NCBI GenBank assembly: GCA_037384065.1 | Contig: JARROJ010000005.1 | Span: 1-64,000, forward strand | Direction of reading: 5' to 3' | DNA length: 64,000 nt | DNA from: JABDPF01 sp037384065 | Lineage (GTDB): Bacteria; Pseudomonadota; Gammaproteobacteria; Xanthomonadales; SZUA-36 | Part shown: piece after piece, positions 53,210 through 63,333 of the stretch | How the letters are laid out: the number at the start of each line of letters is the position of its first letter | Numbering within the stretch: position 1 is the first letter of the stretch | Made by a program: the position numbers and the translations under genes | Notes under the pieces: generated by a model | What the model was told of the DNA's origin: nothing | The model's database searches: none | What the model saw: the letters and a program-made list of their open reading frames with translations, nothing else

Positions 53210-54289
53210 TCAGTCGGTCAGGAAAAGGTAATCGTAGTGGATCAGGGGCTTTTGTCCACGCCGGCCCAGCACCCGGGCGGCTTCCTCGTGCCCGTACGCG
53301 GCGCGTCCGCAACCGAGCACGCGGCCGTCGACCGCGCGGATGCGGATGACGTCGCCCTGGCTGAAGCGGCCCTCGACGGCCTCGATGCCGACCGGCAGCA
53401 GGCTGGCCAGGCGACTGCGGTCGAGCAGGGCGGCGGCCGCGCCGTCATTGACGGTCACCGAGCCCGATGCGTGGCTGTCGGCGCTGGCCAGCCAGCGCTT
53501 GGCCGGCGAGGCCCCGCTGCGGGCCGGAAAACGCGTGCCGGTCGCATGACCGGTCGCGATCTGCAGCAATACATCGGGTTCGCGTCCGTCCGCGATCACC
53601 ACCGTGGTGCCAAGCTGCGCGGTCCGGCGCGCGATGCCCAGCTTGCTGTGCATGCCGCCGCGCCCGAGCGCGGAGGCGCCGGCCTGCACCACGCCCTCGA
53701 CCTGGTGGCGGTCGTCGTCCCAGGTCCGGATGATGCCGGTTGCGGGGTCATCCGGGTTGCCGTCGTAGACCCCGGGAACGGTGCTGAGCAGGCCCAGCAG
53801 GTCCGCGTTGACCATGCCGGCGAGCAGGCCGGCCAGTTCGTCGTTGTCGGTGAACATCAGCTCGGTGACGGCCACCACGTCGTTCTCGTTGACGATCGGC
53901 ACGATTCCGGCGTCCAGCAGGGCATCGATGCAGCCGCGCATGTTCAGGTAATGGCCGCGGGTCTGGAAGTCGCTCTTGCTGGTCAGGACCTGGGCGACCG
54001 TCAGCCCCTCCGCGGCGAACAGCGCCCGGTAGGTTTCCATCAGCCGGACCTGTCCGGTCGCCGCCAGCACCTGCTTGCGTGCGACCGGGTCCGCGATGCG
54101 CTCGAGCGCGTTGCCGGCGACCCCCTTGCCGGCCGCCACCGCGCCGGAGGAGACCAGCAGGACCTGCCAGCCGTCGGCCGCGAGCCGGCCGGCCTGGCGG
54201 ACCAGTTGCGCGACGACCGGCGTGTCGAGGCGGCCCTCGGTGTCGCACAGGACCTGGCTGCCGACCTTGATGACGATGCGCTGTCCCAT
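53210..54289 (-). CDS. proB: Glutamate 5-kinase with PUA domain
   Basis: ProB phosphorylates glutamate and is usually feedback-inhibited by proline. The 359-residue protein has an amino-acid-kinase domain (MGQRIVIKVGSQVL, LVSSGAVAAGKGV, VPIVNENDVVAV, GRGGMHSKLGIAR) and a C-terminal PUA domain (about 270-350) with IEAVEGRFSQGDVIRI. It follows the peptidase-lipoprotein gene by 12 bases and precedes proA. Confidence 0.96.
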   Translation of the reverse strand: MGQRIVIKVGSQVLCDTEGRLDTPVVAQLVRQAGRLAADGWQVLLVSSGAVAAGKGVAGNALERIADPVARKQVLAATGQVRLMETYRALFAAEGLTVAQVLTSKSDFQTRGHYLNMRGCIDALLDAGIVPIVNENDVVAVTELMFTDNDELAGLLAGMVNADLLGLLSTVPGVYDGNPDDPATGIIRTWDDDRHQVEGVVQAGASALGRGGMHSKLGIARRTAQLGTTVVIADGREPDVLLQIATGHATGTRFPARSGASPAKRWLASADSHASGSVTVNDGAAAALLDRSRLASLLPVGIEAVEGRFSQGDVIRIRAVDGRVLGCGRAAYGHEEAARVLGRRGQKPLIHYDYLFLTD

Positions 54290-54301
54290 CGCGGCGCCCC
54301 G

Positions 54302-55981
54302 TTACAGGCCGAGCACGTCCTTGCCCTGCTCGAACTCGATATCGACCGGGATCGCGGCCGAGGACAGCCGGTCGAGGTCCGCCTGCAGTTCCTCGCTGAC
54401 GTAACCCATCTCGGCGACGAAGGCGTCGACCGCCGCATAATCGCCGTCGCCCTGCAGGGTGAGGATCCGGTGGCCGAGGTCGCGCACGGCCTGTTCGAAG
54501 GCCGCGCGGTTGACGCGGTACGTGCCGGCGTCCGGATCGCGGCTGAACGCGCCCGCCTGTTCGAAGAAATTGAAGCGGATCATGTTGGCGCGGCCGTGCG
54601 CGCTGGTGGCGCCGAAACGGATCGAGCGAAAGATGCCCGCCAGGAACGTCACGTAGTCGTCCATCAGCTCGCCCTCGGTGATTTCGCCCTTCTCGCGCAG
54701 TTCCTGCACCATGTACAGGCCGAGAATGTCCGCCTTGCCTTCCTCGAGCGCCGAGGCGTGCTCCTTCATCGCCTGGCGCACCGTTCCGGCGCCGTCGATC
54801 GTGTTCTTGATGCCGAGCCCGTGCGCGACCTCGTGGAACATCGTGTTGCCGAAGAAGGAATCGAAGCTGATGTGACCGCGCTGGTCGGCGGCGATCAGGA
54901 CGTCGGCGATCGGCACCAGGATGCGGTCGTACTTGGCCCGCATCGCGTTTTTCAGCTGCAGGCGCCGGGTGCCCTTGCTGAGCTGCACCGCCTCGTCGTT
55001 CGGCAGGTTGATGGCGATCGTCTTCGAACCGGCGTTGCAGTGCCCGGCGTAGTAAACGACGTCGTAGGCGTTCAGGTCGGCGTCCGAGCCGGGCGTTTCG
55101 GCCTTGTAGGCGTCGGGCACCGGCAGACCGCGCTGCAGCTCCGGCAGGTACTGCGCAAAGCGGGCCAGGCGTTCGCTCCACGCGAGGTCCTTGATCAGAA
55201 CGTAGGACTCGTAGGCGGCCCGGTAGCCGAACAGCTGGTCCTCGTAGGTTTCGATCGGTCCGATGACCAGTTCGACGGGGTTGTTCTTCATGTCCATCCA
55301 GGCCATGTCGGACGGCTGGAAGTCGTCCGTCAGCAGCGCGTCGGCCCGCATCTGCAGGTACGCCGCGAACTCCGGGTCGACCGCCAGGCCGGCGGCTTCG
55401 CGCAGCAGGCCGGCGGCCTGTTCGAGTTGCGGCGCGTACGCCTGGTGGTACGGCACGAGTTCCAGCGAGCCGTCCGCGGCGCGCCGGACCAGCGTGTACA
55501 GGCCGTCCTTGCCGGCCTGGTCCCAGGCCTCGAACTCCGCCCGCGTCATGTCGGCCGGGTAAAACCGCGCGCCGGGCGGTTTCGGGCCCACGCCGTCGAT
55601 GAAGGGACGGTCGGCATCGAGGCGGTCCCAGGGGCCGTAGTTCATCTCCGCGAAATGCCGTGCGGCCGGGTCGTCGATCGCCGACAGCAGGGCTTCGGGT
55701 TCACCGTAGGCCTGCAGCCAGAACAGCTCGTCCATGACCTTCGACGCCTCGATCAGCAGGCCGATCATCCGTTTCTGGTCGTCGTTCAGGTGCGCGAGGT
55801 CGGCGGTGAGCCGGACCGGCGCGTAGATCCCGAACCGCGAGGGCTCCGCGGCGGGTGCGGGGCGTTCGGCGACGGCGGGTTCGCCGACGGCGTCCACCGG
55901 TTCCGGTGCGGGCGCTTCCGCCTGCTGACAGGCGGTGAGCAGAAGAGCGAAGGCCGCGAGAAGCGAAAATCGGGCGCGCAT
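54302..55981 (-). CDS. Zinc metallopeptidase lipoprotein, dipeptidyl peptidase III (M49)-like
   Basis: This 559-residue protein begins with a lipobox LTAC (about Cys18) and a proline/alanine-rich linker, so it is anchored in the envelope. The catalytic core has the zinc motif FHEVAHGLG followed by the third-ligand helix LEEGKADILGLYMV, the spacing of M49-like enzymes. Classical DPP III has HExxGH; this has HExxH, as in many bacterial relatives. YYAGHCNAGSKTIAINLPND is another family block. It is the first gene before proB-proA; a link to proline or peptide recycling is suggested only by position. Confidence 0.8.
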   Translation of the reverse strand: MRARFSLLAAFALLLTACQQAEAPAPEPVDAVGEPAVAERPAPAAEPSRFGIYAPVRLTADLAHLNDDQKRMIGLLIEASKVMDELFWLQAYGEPEALLSAIDDPAARHFAEMNYGPWDRLDADRPFIDGVGPKPPGARFYPADMTRAEFEAWDQAGKDGLYTLVRRAADGSLELVPYHQAYAPQLEQAAGLLREAAGLAVDPEFAAYLQMRADALLTDDFQPSDMAWMDMKNNPVELVIGPIETYEDQLFGYRAAYESYVLIKDLAWSERLARFAQYLPELQRGLPVPDAYKAETPGSDADLNAYDVVYYAGHCNAGSKTIAINLPNDEAVQLSKGTRRLQLKNAMRAKYDRILVPIADVLIAADQRGHISFDSFFGNTMFHEVAHGLGIKNTIDGAGTVRQAMKEHASALEEGKADILGLYMVQELREKGEITEGELMDDYVTFLAGIFRSIRFGATSAHGRANMIRFNFFEQAGAFSRDPDAGTYRVNRAAFEQAVRDLGHRILTLQGDGDYAAVDAFVAEMGYVSEELQADLDRLSSAAIPVDIEFEQGKDVLGL

Positions 55982-56185
55982 TGGATTCTCCGAAAACTGC
56001 TGTGGTCGAATCCCCGATCATAGCAGACCGAATTCGCCCTCGAATGTTGAAAAAACGCCGCGATCATCCCCATTATGATGCGCATCGCGTACAATGCGCA
56101 GCGCACGACCCGCGCCGCCGACGGTGACGCCGTGGCCCGGGCCCTGCGTCCCCGGCAACATGCTGAATTCGAACGGGTGATCGAT

Positions 56186-56461
56186 ATGCCGATTTACGAG
56201 TATCAATGCCAATCCTGTGGCCATCGACTGGAGAAGCTCCAGCGCATGAGCGACGCGCCGCTCACCGACTGCCCGGACTGCGGCGAAGCCGCGCTGCAGC
56301 GCCTGGTTTCCGCAGCCGGATTCCGGCTCAAGGGCGGCGGCTGGTACGAAACCGATTTCAAGAGCGGCGCGAAGAAAAACGTGCACGAGAAGGGCAGCAC
56401 GTCGGAGGCGTCCTGCGCCAGCGGCGCCTGCCCGGCCGCCACGAACAGCGGCTCCGCCTGA
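56186..56461 (+). CDS. FmdB-family zinc ribbon protein
   Basis: This 91-residue protein starts MPIYEYQCQSCGHRLEKLQR and has the zinc ribbon Cys8/Cys11/Cys29/Cys32. A serine/alanine/cysteine tail (ASCASGACPAATNSG) closes it. FmdB-like genes lie before aspS in many proteobacteria, and the role is unclear. An in-frame ATG 111 bases upstream would add a non-conserved extension, so the ATG at 56186 is used. Confidence 0.88.
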   Translation: MPIYEYQCQSCGHRLEKLQRMSDAPLTDCPDCGEAALQRLVSAAGFRLKGGGWYETDFKSGAKKNVHEKGSTSEASCASGACPAATNSGSA

Positions 56462-56501
56462 GCCCGCGACCGTTCCGATCCGCCCCCACCGGGAGCCCGA
56501 C

Positions 56502-58268
56502 ATGCGCACACACCTCTGCGGCGACGTAACCGAAGAACTGGCCGGCAAAACCGTTCAACTGTGCGGCTGGGTCGCCGCCCGCCGTGACCTCGGCGGACTC
56601 ATTTTCATCAGCCTGCGCGACCGCGCGGGCGTCCTGCAGGTCGTGGTCGAGCCGGACAGCCCGGCGTTCAGCGACGCGGAAGGGCTGCGCAACGAGTACT
56701 GCGTGCGCATCGGCGGCACCGTTCGAATGCGGCCGGAAAGCCAGTGGAACGAGAACATGGCGACGGGCAAGGTCGAACTGGTCGCCGAGCAGGTCGAATT
56801 GCTCAACGCGTCCGCGCCGTTGCCGCTGATGATGAGCGACGAGGACGGCGAGGAAATTCGACTCAAATACCGCTACCTGGACCTGCGCCGGCCCCGCATG
56901 CAGCGCAACATGCGCACCCGGGCCCGCATGTACCGCGCGATCCGGGACAGCCTCGACGCCCGCGGGTTCACCGAGTTCGAAACGCCGATCCTGACCAAGG
57001 CGACGCCGGAGGGCGCGCGCGACTACCTCGTGCCGAGCCGCGTGCACGCCGGGCACTACTTCGCGTTGCCGCAATCGCCGCAGTTGTTCAAGCAGCTGCT
57101 GATGATGGCCGGCATGGATCGCTACTACCAGATCGCGCGGTGCTTCCGTGACGAGGACCTGCGCGCCGACCGCCAACCCGAGTTCACCCAGCTCGACATC
57201 GAGATGTCCTTCGTGGAAGAGCGCGACGTGCAGGACCTGGCCGAGGCGATGGTCCGCGACGTGTTCCGCGACACGCTGGGGGTCACGTTGCCGGAGCCGT
57301 TCCCGCGGCTGACCTGGCGCGAGGCGATGGAACGTTACGGCTCCGACAAGCCCGACCTGCGCATTCCGATGGAGCTGGTTTCCATCGACGCGCACGTGAA
57401 GCATCTGGAATTCAAGGTGTTCGCCGGACCGGCCAACGACGCTGCCGCGCGTGTCGCGGCGTTGCGGGTGCCGGGCGGCGCCGAACTGTCGCGCAAGCAG
57501 CTCGACGGTTATGCCGACTACGCCGGCCGTTTCGGTGCGCGCGGTCTGGCCTGGATCAAGGTCAACGATCGGGCCGCCGGGCTCGAGGGGCTGCAGTCGC
57601 CGGTGGCGAAGTTTCTCGACGACGCGGCCTGGCAGGGCATCGCCGCGGCGACCGGCGTGCAGAGCGGCGACATTCTGCTCATCGGCGCCGGTGAATGGCT
57701 CACGGCCAGCACGTTCATGGGCCAGTTGCTGGTCCGCATCGGCGGCGACCGCGGTCTGGCCGCCGACGGCTGGGCGCCGCTGTGGGTCAACCAGTTCCCG
57801 ATGTTCGAATGGGACGAGGACGCGCAGCGTTACTTCGCGATGCATCACCCGTTCACCGCGCCGGCCGATCCCGACCCCGAAGCGCTGCTGGCGAATCCCG
57901 GCGAGGCGATTTCGAAGGGTTACGACATGGTCCTGAACGGCGCCGAGATCGGCGGCGGTTCGGTGCGTATCCATCGCCCCGCGATGCAGCAGGCGGTGTT
58001 CCGACTGCTGGGGATCGGCGAGGCGGAAGCGGAGGCCAAGTTCGGTTTTCTGCTCGAGGCCCTGAAATACGGCTGTCCGCCACACGGCGGCATCGCCTTC
58101 GGCCTGGACCGCATCGCCGCCCTGATGAGCGGCGAGGATTCGATTCGCGACGTGATCGCCTTTCCGAAGACCACGACGGCCCAGTGCCTGCTGACCGGCG
58201 CGCCCTCGCGGATTCCCGACGAACAGGTCGCCGAACTGCACATCAAGAACCGCAAGAGCGACGCTTGA
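56502..58268 (+). CDS. aspS: Aspartyl-tRNA synthetase
   Basis: AspS charges tRNA-Asp, or tRNA-Asn as well if the enzyme is non-discriminating. The 588-residue class II synthetase has the OB-fold anticodon domain (1-105), motif 2 FRDEDLRADRQPEFTQLD, a bacterial GAD insertion (about 290-410) and motif 3 GGIAFGLDRIAAL. Its length matches the E. coli type. It sits 40 bases after the FmdB-like gene and overlaps the rarD start. Confidence 0.97.
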   Translation: MRTHLCGDVTEELAGKTVQLCGWVAARRDLGGLIFISLRDRAGVLQVVVEPDSPAFSDAEGLRNEYCVRIGGTVRMRPESQWNENMATGKVELVAEQVELLNASAPLPLMMSDEDGEEIRLKYRYLDLRRPRMQRNMRTRARMYRAIRDSLDARGFTEFETPILTKATPEGARDYLVPSRVHAGHYFALPQSPQLFKQLLMMAGMDRYYQIARCFRDEDLRADRQPEFTQLDIEMSFVEERDVQDLAEAMVRDVFRDTLGVTLPEPFPRLTWREAMERYGSDKPDLRIPMELVSIDAHVKHLEFKVFAGPANDAAARVAALRVPGGAELSRKQLDGYADYAGRFGARGLAWIKVNDRAAGLEGLQSPVAKFLDDAAWQGIAAATGVQSGDILLIGAGEWLTASTFMGQLLVRIGGDRGLAADGWAPLWVNQFPMFEWDEDAQRYFAMHHPFTAPADPDPEALLANPGEAISKGYDMVLNGAEIGGGSVRIHRPAMQQAVFRLLGIGEAEAEAKFGFLLEALKYGCPPHGGIAFGLDRIAALMSGEDSIRDVIAFPKTTTAQCLLTGAPSRIPDEQVAELHIKNRKSDA

Positions 58269-59179
58269 CCAAAGGCCCCGTCAGCACGCCGCCCGGCGCA
58301 GACCGCGTCGGCGTGGCGGCGGCGCTTGCCGCCTACATTTTCTGGGGCCTCGCGCCGATCTACTTCAAGCTGATCCAGTCGGTCGATGCGCTGGAGATCA
58401 TCGCGCACCGGATCCTGTGGTCGATTCCCTTCCTGGCCGCCTTCCTGTTGCTGCGCGACGGGCGGTCGTTCTGGCAGCGGATGCGACTGCCCCGTCGAAC
58501 CGTTCTTACCCTGTTGCTGAGCGGCGCCCTGGTGGTCACCAACTGGCTGATTTTCGTCTGGGCCGTGATCAACGGGCAGGTGCTGGCCACCAGCCTGGGC
58601 TACTTCATCGGGCCGTTGGTCAGTTTCCTGCTGGGCTTCCTGTTCCTGAAGGAACGCCTCACGCGGGTGCAGACGGTGGGGGTGGTGATCGCGGCGAGCG
58701 GCACGCTCTATCTCGGCTGGTTTCTCGGCACCGCGCCGTGGATCTCGCTGAGCCTGGCATTCTCCTTCGGTCTGTACGGACTGGTCCGCAAGATGCTTGG
58801 CGTGGGACCGATGATCGGCCTGCTGTGGGAAACGCTGCTGTTGGCGCTGCCCGCCCTGGGCTACATCCTCTGGGCGACGGGCCGCGGCAGCCTGGCGTTC
58901 GGCCACCAGGGCACGGACATCGATGTCCTGTTGATCCTCGCCGGCCTGGTCACGGTGCTGCCACTGGTCTGGTTCAACGTGGCGGCCCGCAACCTGCGGC
59001 TGTCGACGGTCGGCTTCTTCCAGTACATCGCGCCGTCGATGACCTTCCTGCTGTCGGTCTTCCTGTATAACGAGCCGTTCACGCAGGGCCACGCCGTTGC
59101 ATTCACCTGCATCTGGTTCGCTCTGGCGATGGTGTCGGTCGAGACCGTGCTGCGGTCGCGGCGCCTGCGGGCCGCCTGA
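58265..59179 (+). CDS. rarD: EamA/RarD-family transporter
   Basis: This 304-residue, ten-helix membrane protein matches RarD: AYIFWGLAPIYFKLI, VTNWLIFVWAVINGQVL, SLGYFIGPLVSFLLGFLFL and STVGFFQYIAPSMTFLLSV. The substrate is unproven; RarD relatives were linked to chloramphenicol sensitivity. Translation probably starts at TTG, overlapping the aspS stop (TTGA); a GTG 48 bases further in is an alternative. The stop overlaps the next gene by one base. Confidence 0.88.
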   Translation: MTKGPVSTPPGADRVGVAAALAAYIFWGLAPIYFKLIQSVDALEIIAHRILWSIPFLAAFLLLRDGRSFWQRMRLPRRTVLTLLLSGALVVTNWLIFVWAVINGQVLATSLGYFIGPLVSFLLGFLFLKERLTRVQTVGVVIAASGTLYLGWFLGTAPWISLSLAFSFGLYGLVRKMLGVGPMIGLLWETLLLALPALGYILWATGRGSLAFGHQGTDIDVLLILAGLVTVLPLVWFNVAARNLRLSTVGFFQYIAPSMTFLLSVFLYNEPFTQGHAVAFTCIWFALAMVSVETVLRSRRLRAA

Positions 59180-59823
59180 TGGCCCGCGGCGACGATGACG
59201 AGACCGTTCTCGTCCACGGCCTGTGGTTCGGCTGCTGGGCGATGGCCCGGGTGGCGCGCGGCCTGCGCGCGGCCGGGCAGCGTACGCGCTGCTTCGCGTA
59301 CCCGTCGACGCGCGGCGACCTGGACCAGCACGCGGCGGCGCTGCGGCGCTTCGCGCGCCGGTCTTCGGTGCAGACCCGAAATTTCGTCGGTCACAGTCTC
59401 GGCGGGCTGGTGATCCTGCGCATGCTGGCCGAGGCGGACGAGGACCCGCCCGGCCGCGTCGTGCTGCTCGGCAGTCCGTTGCGCGGTAGCGTGGTGGCGC
59501 AAAGAACGTCGCGCTGGCCCGGTTCGCAGCTCCTGCTCGGCGAGTCGCGAGCGGCGCTGGACCGCGGTTTCGACGCCGTTCCCGCCGGCCATGAGACCGG
59601 CATGATCGCGGGTTCGCGGCCGGTCGGCCTGGGTTGGGTCGCCGGCGGTGTCGGCGGGCCGGGCGACGGCACCGTGGCGGTGGCCGAAACGCGCGCGTCC
59701 GGTCTGGCCGATCATTGCATCCTGCCCGTCTCGCACTCGGGGCTGGTGCTTTCGCGCGAGGTGATTCGGCAAACCGTGCACTTCCTGCAAACCGGGCGTT
59801 TCGAGGCTTCCCGCGCATGTTAA
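59179..59823 (+). CDS. Alpha/beta-hydrolase (lipase-like) protein
   Basis: This 214-residue protein has an alpha/beta-hydrolase core: VLVHGLWFGCWAM (oxyanion strand), nucleophile elbow FVGHSLGGLVIL and a late histidine in LPVSHSGLVLS. The short form resembles triacylglycerol-lipase-like or PGAP1-like esterases without a lid. No signal peptide is visible, so it is likely cytoplasmic. The ATG overlaps the rarD stop. The substrate is unknown. Confidence 0.8.
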   Translation: MARGDDDETVLVHGLWFGCWAMARVARGLRAAGQRTRCFAYPSTRGDLDQHAAALRRFARRSSVQTRNFVGHSLGGLVILRMLAEADEDPPGRVVLLGSPLRGSVVAQRTSRWPGSQLLLGESRAALDRGFDAVPAGHETGMIAGSRPVGLGWVAGGVGGPGDGTVAVAETRASGLADHCILPVSHSGLVLSREVIRQTVHFLQTGRFEASRAC

Positions 59824-59856
59824 AATGCGGAGTTTGTTTCGCTACAGGATGACGTT

Positions 59857-60597
59857 ATGGCCGGTCACAGCAAATGGGCCAATATCCAGCACCGCAAGAA
59901 AGCCGTCGACGCCAAGCGCGGCAAGATTTTCACCCGCGTCAACCGCGAACTGACGGTCGCGGCGCGCGAGGGCGGCAGCGATCCGGATGCCAACCCGCGC
60001 CTCCGCCTGGCCATTCAGAAGGCCAACGCGGCCAACATGCCCAAGGACACCATCGAGCGCACCATCAAGAAAGCGACCGGTGAACTCGAGGGCGTCACCT
60101 ACGAGGAGATCCGTTACGAGGGCTACGCGCAGGGCGGTGTCGCGGTCATGATCGAAACCCTGACCGACAACCGCAACCGGACCGTGGCCGAGGTGCGCCA
60201 CGCGTTTTCCAAGCACGGCGGAAACCTCGGCACCGACGGTTCGGTCGCCTACCTGTTCGCCAAGATCGGCGTGCTGAACTTCGAACCGGGCACCTCCGAG
60301 GACGCGGTAATGGAAGTCGCGCTGGAGGCCGGTGCGGACGACGTGGTGACCGCGGACGACGGCTCGATCGAGGTGGTCACGTCGCCCGAGGCGTACGACG
60401 ATGTCGTCGCGGCGATGGAGGCCGCCGGCCTGGTGCCGGCCAACGCGGAAGTCACGATGCGCGCCAGCACCGAGGTCGAACTGGATGTCGAGACCGGTCG
60501 CAAGGTGCTCAGGTTCCTCGACGTTCTGGAGGATCTCGACGACGCGCAGGCCGTTTATTCGAACGCCGATTTCCCGGACGAGGCGTACGAGGATTGA
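59857..60597 (+). CDS. yebC: YebC/PmpR-family regulator
   Basis: This 246-residue protein is a textbook YebC: MAGHSKWANIQHRKKAVDAK, then ANMPKDTIERTIKKATGE and YEGYAQGGVAVMIETLTDNR. The family has been described as transcriptional regulators, and recent work links it to translation of difficult peptide sequences. It lies just before ruvC, the usual place, and its stop overlaps the ruvC start (TTGA). Confidence 0.96.
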   Translation: MAGHSKWANIQHRKKAVDAKRGKIFTRVNRELTVAAREGGSDPDANPRLRLAIQKANAANMPKDTIERTIKKATGELEGVTYEEIRYEGYAQGGVAVMIETLTDNRNRTVAEVRHAFSKHGGNLGTDGSVAYLFAKIGVLNFEPGTSEDAVMEVALEAGADDVVTADDGSIEVVTSPEAYDDVVAAMEAAGLVPANAEVTMRASTEVELDVETGRKVLRFLDVLEDLDDAQAVYSNADFPDEAYED

Positions 60598-61088
60598 GGC
60601 GGATTCTCGGCATCGACCCGGGTTCCCGCATCACCGGCTACGGCATCATCGACGCCGAAGGTGACCGCGCGGCGGCAGCCACCTTCGGTGTGATCAAGAC
60701 CGGGAACGGTGAATTTCCACAACGCCTGGGCGTCATCTTCAACGCGGTCCGCAAACTGGTCGACGAATTCCGGCCGGACGAAGTCGCGGTCGAGAACGTG
60801 TTCGTCAGCAAGAACGCGGCCTCGGCGCTGAAGCTCGGCCAGGCGCGGGGCGCGGCCATCTGCGCCGCGCTCTCACGGGAACTGCCGGTTGCAGAGTATT
60901 CGCCGCGTTCGGTCAAGCAGGCGATCGTCGGCCGCGGTGGTGCGGACAAGGTGCAGGTGCAGCACATGGTCGGCGTGTTGCTGCGCCTGGCGGAGATTCC
61001 GGCCGAGGACGCGGCCGACGCGCTGGCTGTGGCATTATGTCACCAGCACACGCAGCAGGGACTGGAACGGATGAGGGAATCGCGGTGA
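60594..61088 (+). CDS. ruvC: Holliday junction resolvase RuvC
   Basis: RuvC cuts four-way DNA junctions. The 164-residue RNase H-fold protein has the catalytic acids in ILGIDPGSRITGYGI, VAVENVFVSKNA and DAADALAVALCH. It starts with TTG overlapping the yebC stop. It forms the resolvasome with RuvA and RuvB encoded next. Confidence 0.95.
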   Translation: MRRILGIDPGSRITGYGIIDAEGDRAAAATFGVIKTGNGEFPQRLGVIFNAVRKLVDEFRPDEVAVENVFVSKNAASALKLGQARGAAICAALSRELPVAEYSPRSVKQAIVGRGGADKVQVQHMVGVLLRLAEIPAEDAADALAVALCHQHTQQGLERMRESR

Positions 61089-61143
61089 TGCGCAGGGATA
61101 CAGGGATCCGCCGGCGGGGCCGGCAGCGCAGCGGAGTCGGCCG

Positions 61144-61743
61144 ATGATCGGGCGGCTCGCCGGGCAACTGGTCGCGAAGCACCCGCCGTTCCTGCTGATC
61201 GACGTCAATGGCGTCGGCTACGAGGTCGAGGCGCCGATGTCGGTGTTCTACGAACTGCCGGACAACGGCCAGCCCGTGGTTTTGCTGACCCATCTGTCGA
61301 TCAAGGACGATGCCCACACCCTGTACGGTTTTTCCAGCGAGAACGAGCGCACGCTGTTTCGACGACTGCTGAAGATCAGCGGCATCGGCGCCAAGCTGGC
61401 CCTGACCATCCTGTCGGGCGCCAGCGGGGACGAACTCGCACGGTTCGTCGCCGACCGCGACACGGCCGCGCTGACGCGCCTGCCGGGCATCGGCAAGAAA
61501 ACCGCCGAACGCATCATCATCGAACTGCGCGACAAGCTGGACGATATCGCGCCGCTGGCCAGCGGCGGTCCGGGGGCGACCCCGGCGGTGGCCGGCGACG
61601 CCCTCAGCGAGGCCCGAAACGCGCTGGTGGCGCTCGGCTACAAGCCGCAGGAGGCGAGCCGGATGGTTCGCGCCGTGGCCGAACCGGACATGGAGACCGA
61701 GGACATCATCCGCCGCGCGCTGAAATCGACGGTGAAGGATTAG
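61144..61743 (+). CDS. ruvA: Holliday junction branch migration protein RuvA
   Basis: RuvA binds junctions and loads RuvB. The 199-residue protein has an OB fold (MIGRLAGQLV, LIDVNGVGYEVEAP), two helix-hairpin-helix motifs (KISGIGAKLALTILSG and RLPGIGKKTAERIIIEL) and the C-terminal RuvB-binding domain (DALSEARNALVALGYK). The gap from ruvC is 55 bases, and ruvB starts 13 bases on. Confidence 0.96.
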   Translation: MIGRLAGQLVAKHPPFLLIDVNGVGYEVEAPMSVFYELPDNGQPVVLLTHLSIKDDAHTLYGFSSENERTLFRRLLKISGIGAKLALTILSGASGDELARFVADRDTAALTRLPGIGKKTAERIIIELRDKLDDIAPLASGGPGATPAVAGDALSEARNALVALGYKPQEASRMVRAVAEPDMETEDIIRRALKSTVKD

Positions 61744-61756
61744 GGCCTGTTGACTC

Positions 61757-62797
<1,041 letters not shown>

Positions 62798-62896
62798 ACC
62801 ATTTCCCGTTTTCAGGGACTGAGCGTAGGAACGACGGAAGCGCGGTTCTGCCCGGTCGCACGACGGCGGCATCGGTCCCGCAGCGGGAGGTACGGC

Positions 62897-63328
62897 ATGG
62901 GCGCGGCTAGCACGGAGACCGCGTTCGCCTGGCCGGTCCGGGTGTACTGGGAGGACACGGACGGCGGCGGCGTCGTGTACCACGCCCGCTACCTCAATTT
63001 TTTCGAGCGGGCCCGGACCGAGTTGATCCGCGCCTGCGGGATCGACCAGATGGAACTGAAGGAAGCGCACAACCTGATCTGGGTGGTGCTGGAAATGAAC
63101 GTCCGTTTCGTCAAGGCGGCGAAGCTCGACGACGAGTTGCAGGTCAGCGCGGCGTTCGAATGGACGCGCGGCGTGCGCCAGGGCATCGCCCAGCGCATGA
63201 CCCGCAGAAGCGACGACGCGTTGATCGCCACCGCCGAGGTCACCGCCGTCATGTTGCAGGCGGACACGCTCAGGCCGACGCGAATGCCGGCCTGGATCAA
63301 GCAGAAAATGGGACTTGAGGGAATTTAG
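62897..63328 (+). CDS. ybgC: Tol-Pal-associated acyl-CoA thioesterase
   Basis: This 143-residue hotdog-fold thioesterase has the catalytic pattern VYWEDTDGGGVVYHARYLNFFERARTE, with Asp in EDTD. YbgC-type enzymes hydrolyse short or medium acyl-CoAs and are the usual first gene of the tol-pal cluster, as here. It may also associate with phospholipid synthesis at the membrane. Confidence 0.95.
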   Translation: MGAASTETAFAWPVRVYWEDTDGGGVVYHARYLNFFERARTELIRACGIDQMELKEAHNLIWVVLEMNVRFVKAAKLDDELQVSAAFEWTRGVRQGIAQRMTRRSDDALIATAEVTAVMLQADTLRPTRMPAWIKQKMGLEGI

Positions 63329-63333
63329 ACGAC

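Noticed and set aside
52514..56023. A 1169-codon plus-strand frame
   Set aside because: It is antisense to proA, proB and the peptidase gene, all of which have intact motifs. Long antisense frames are expected at this GC content.
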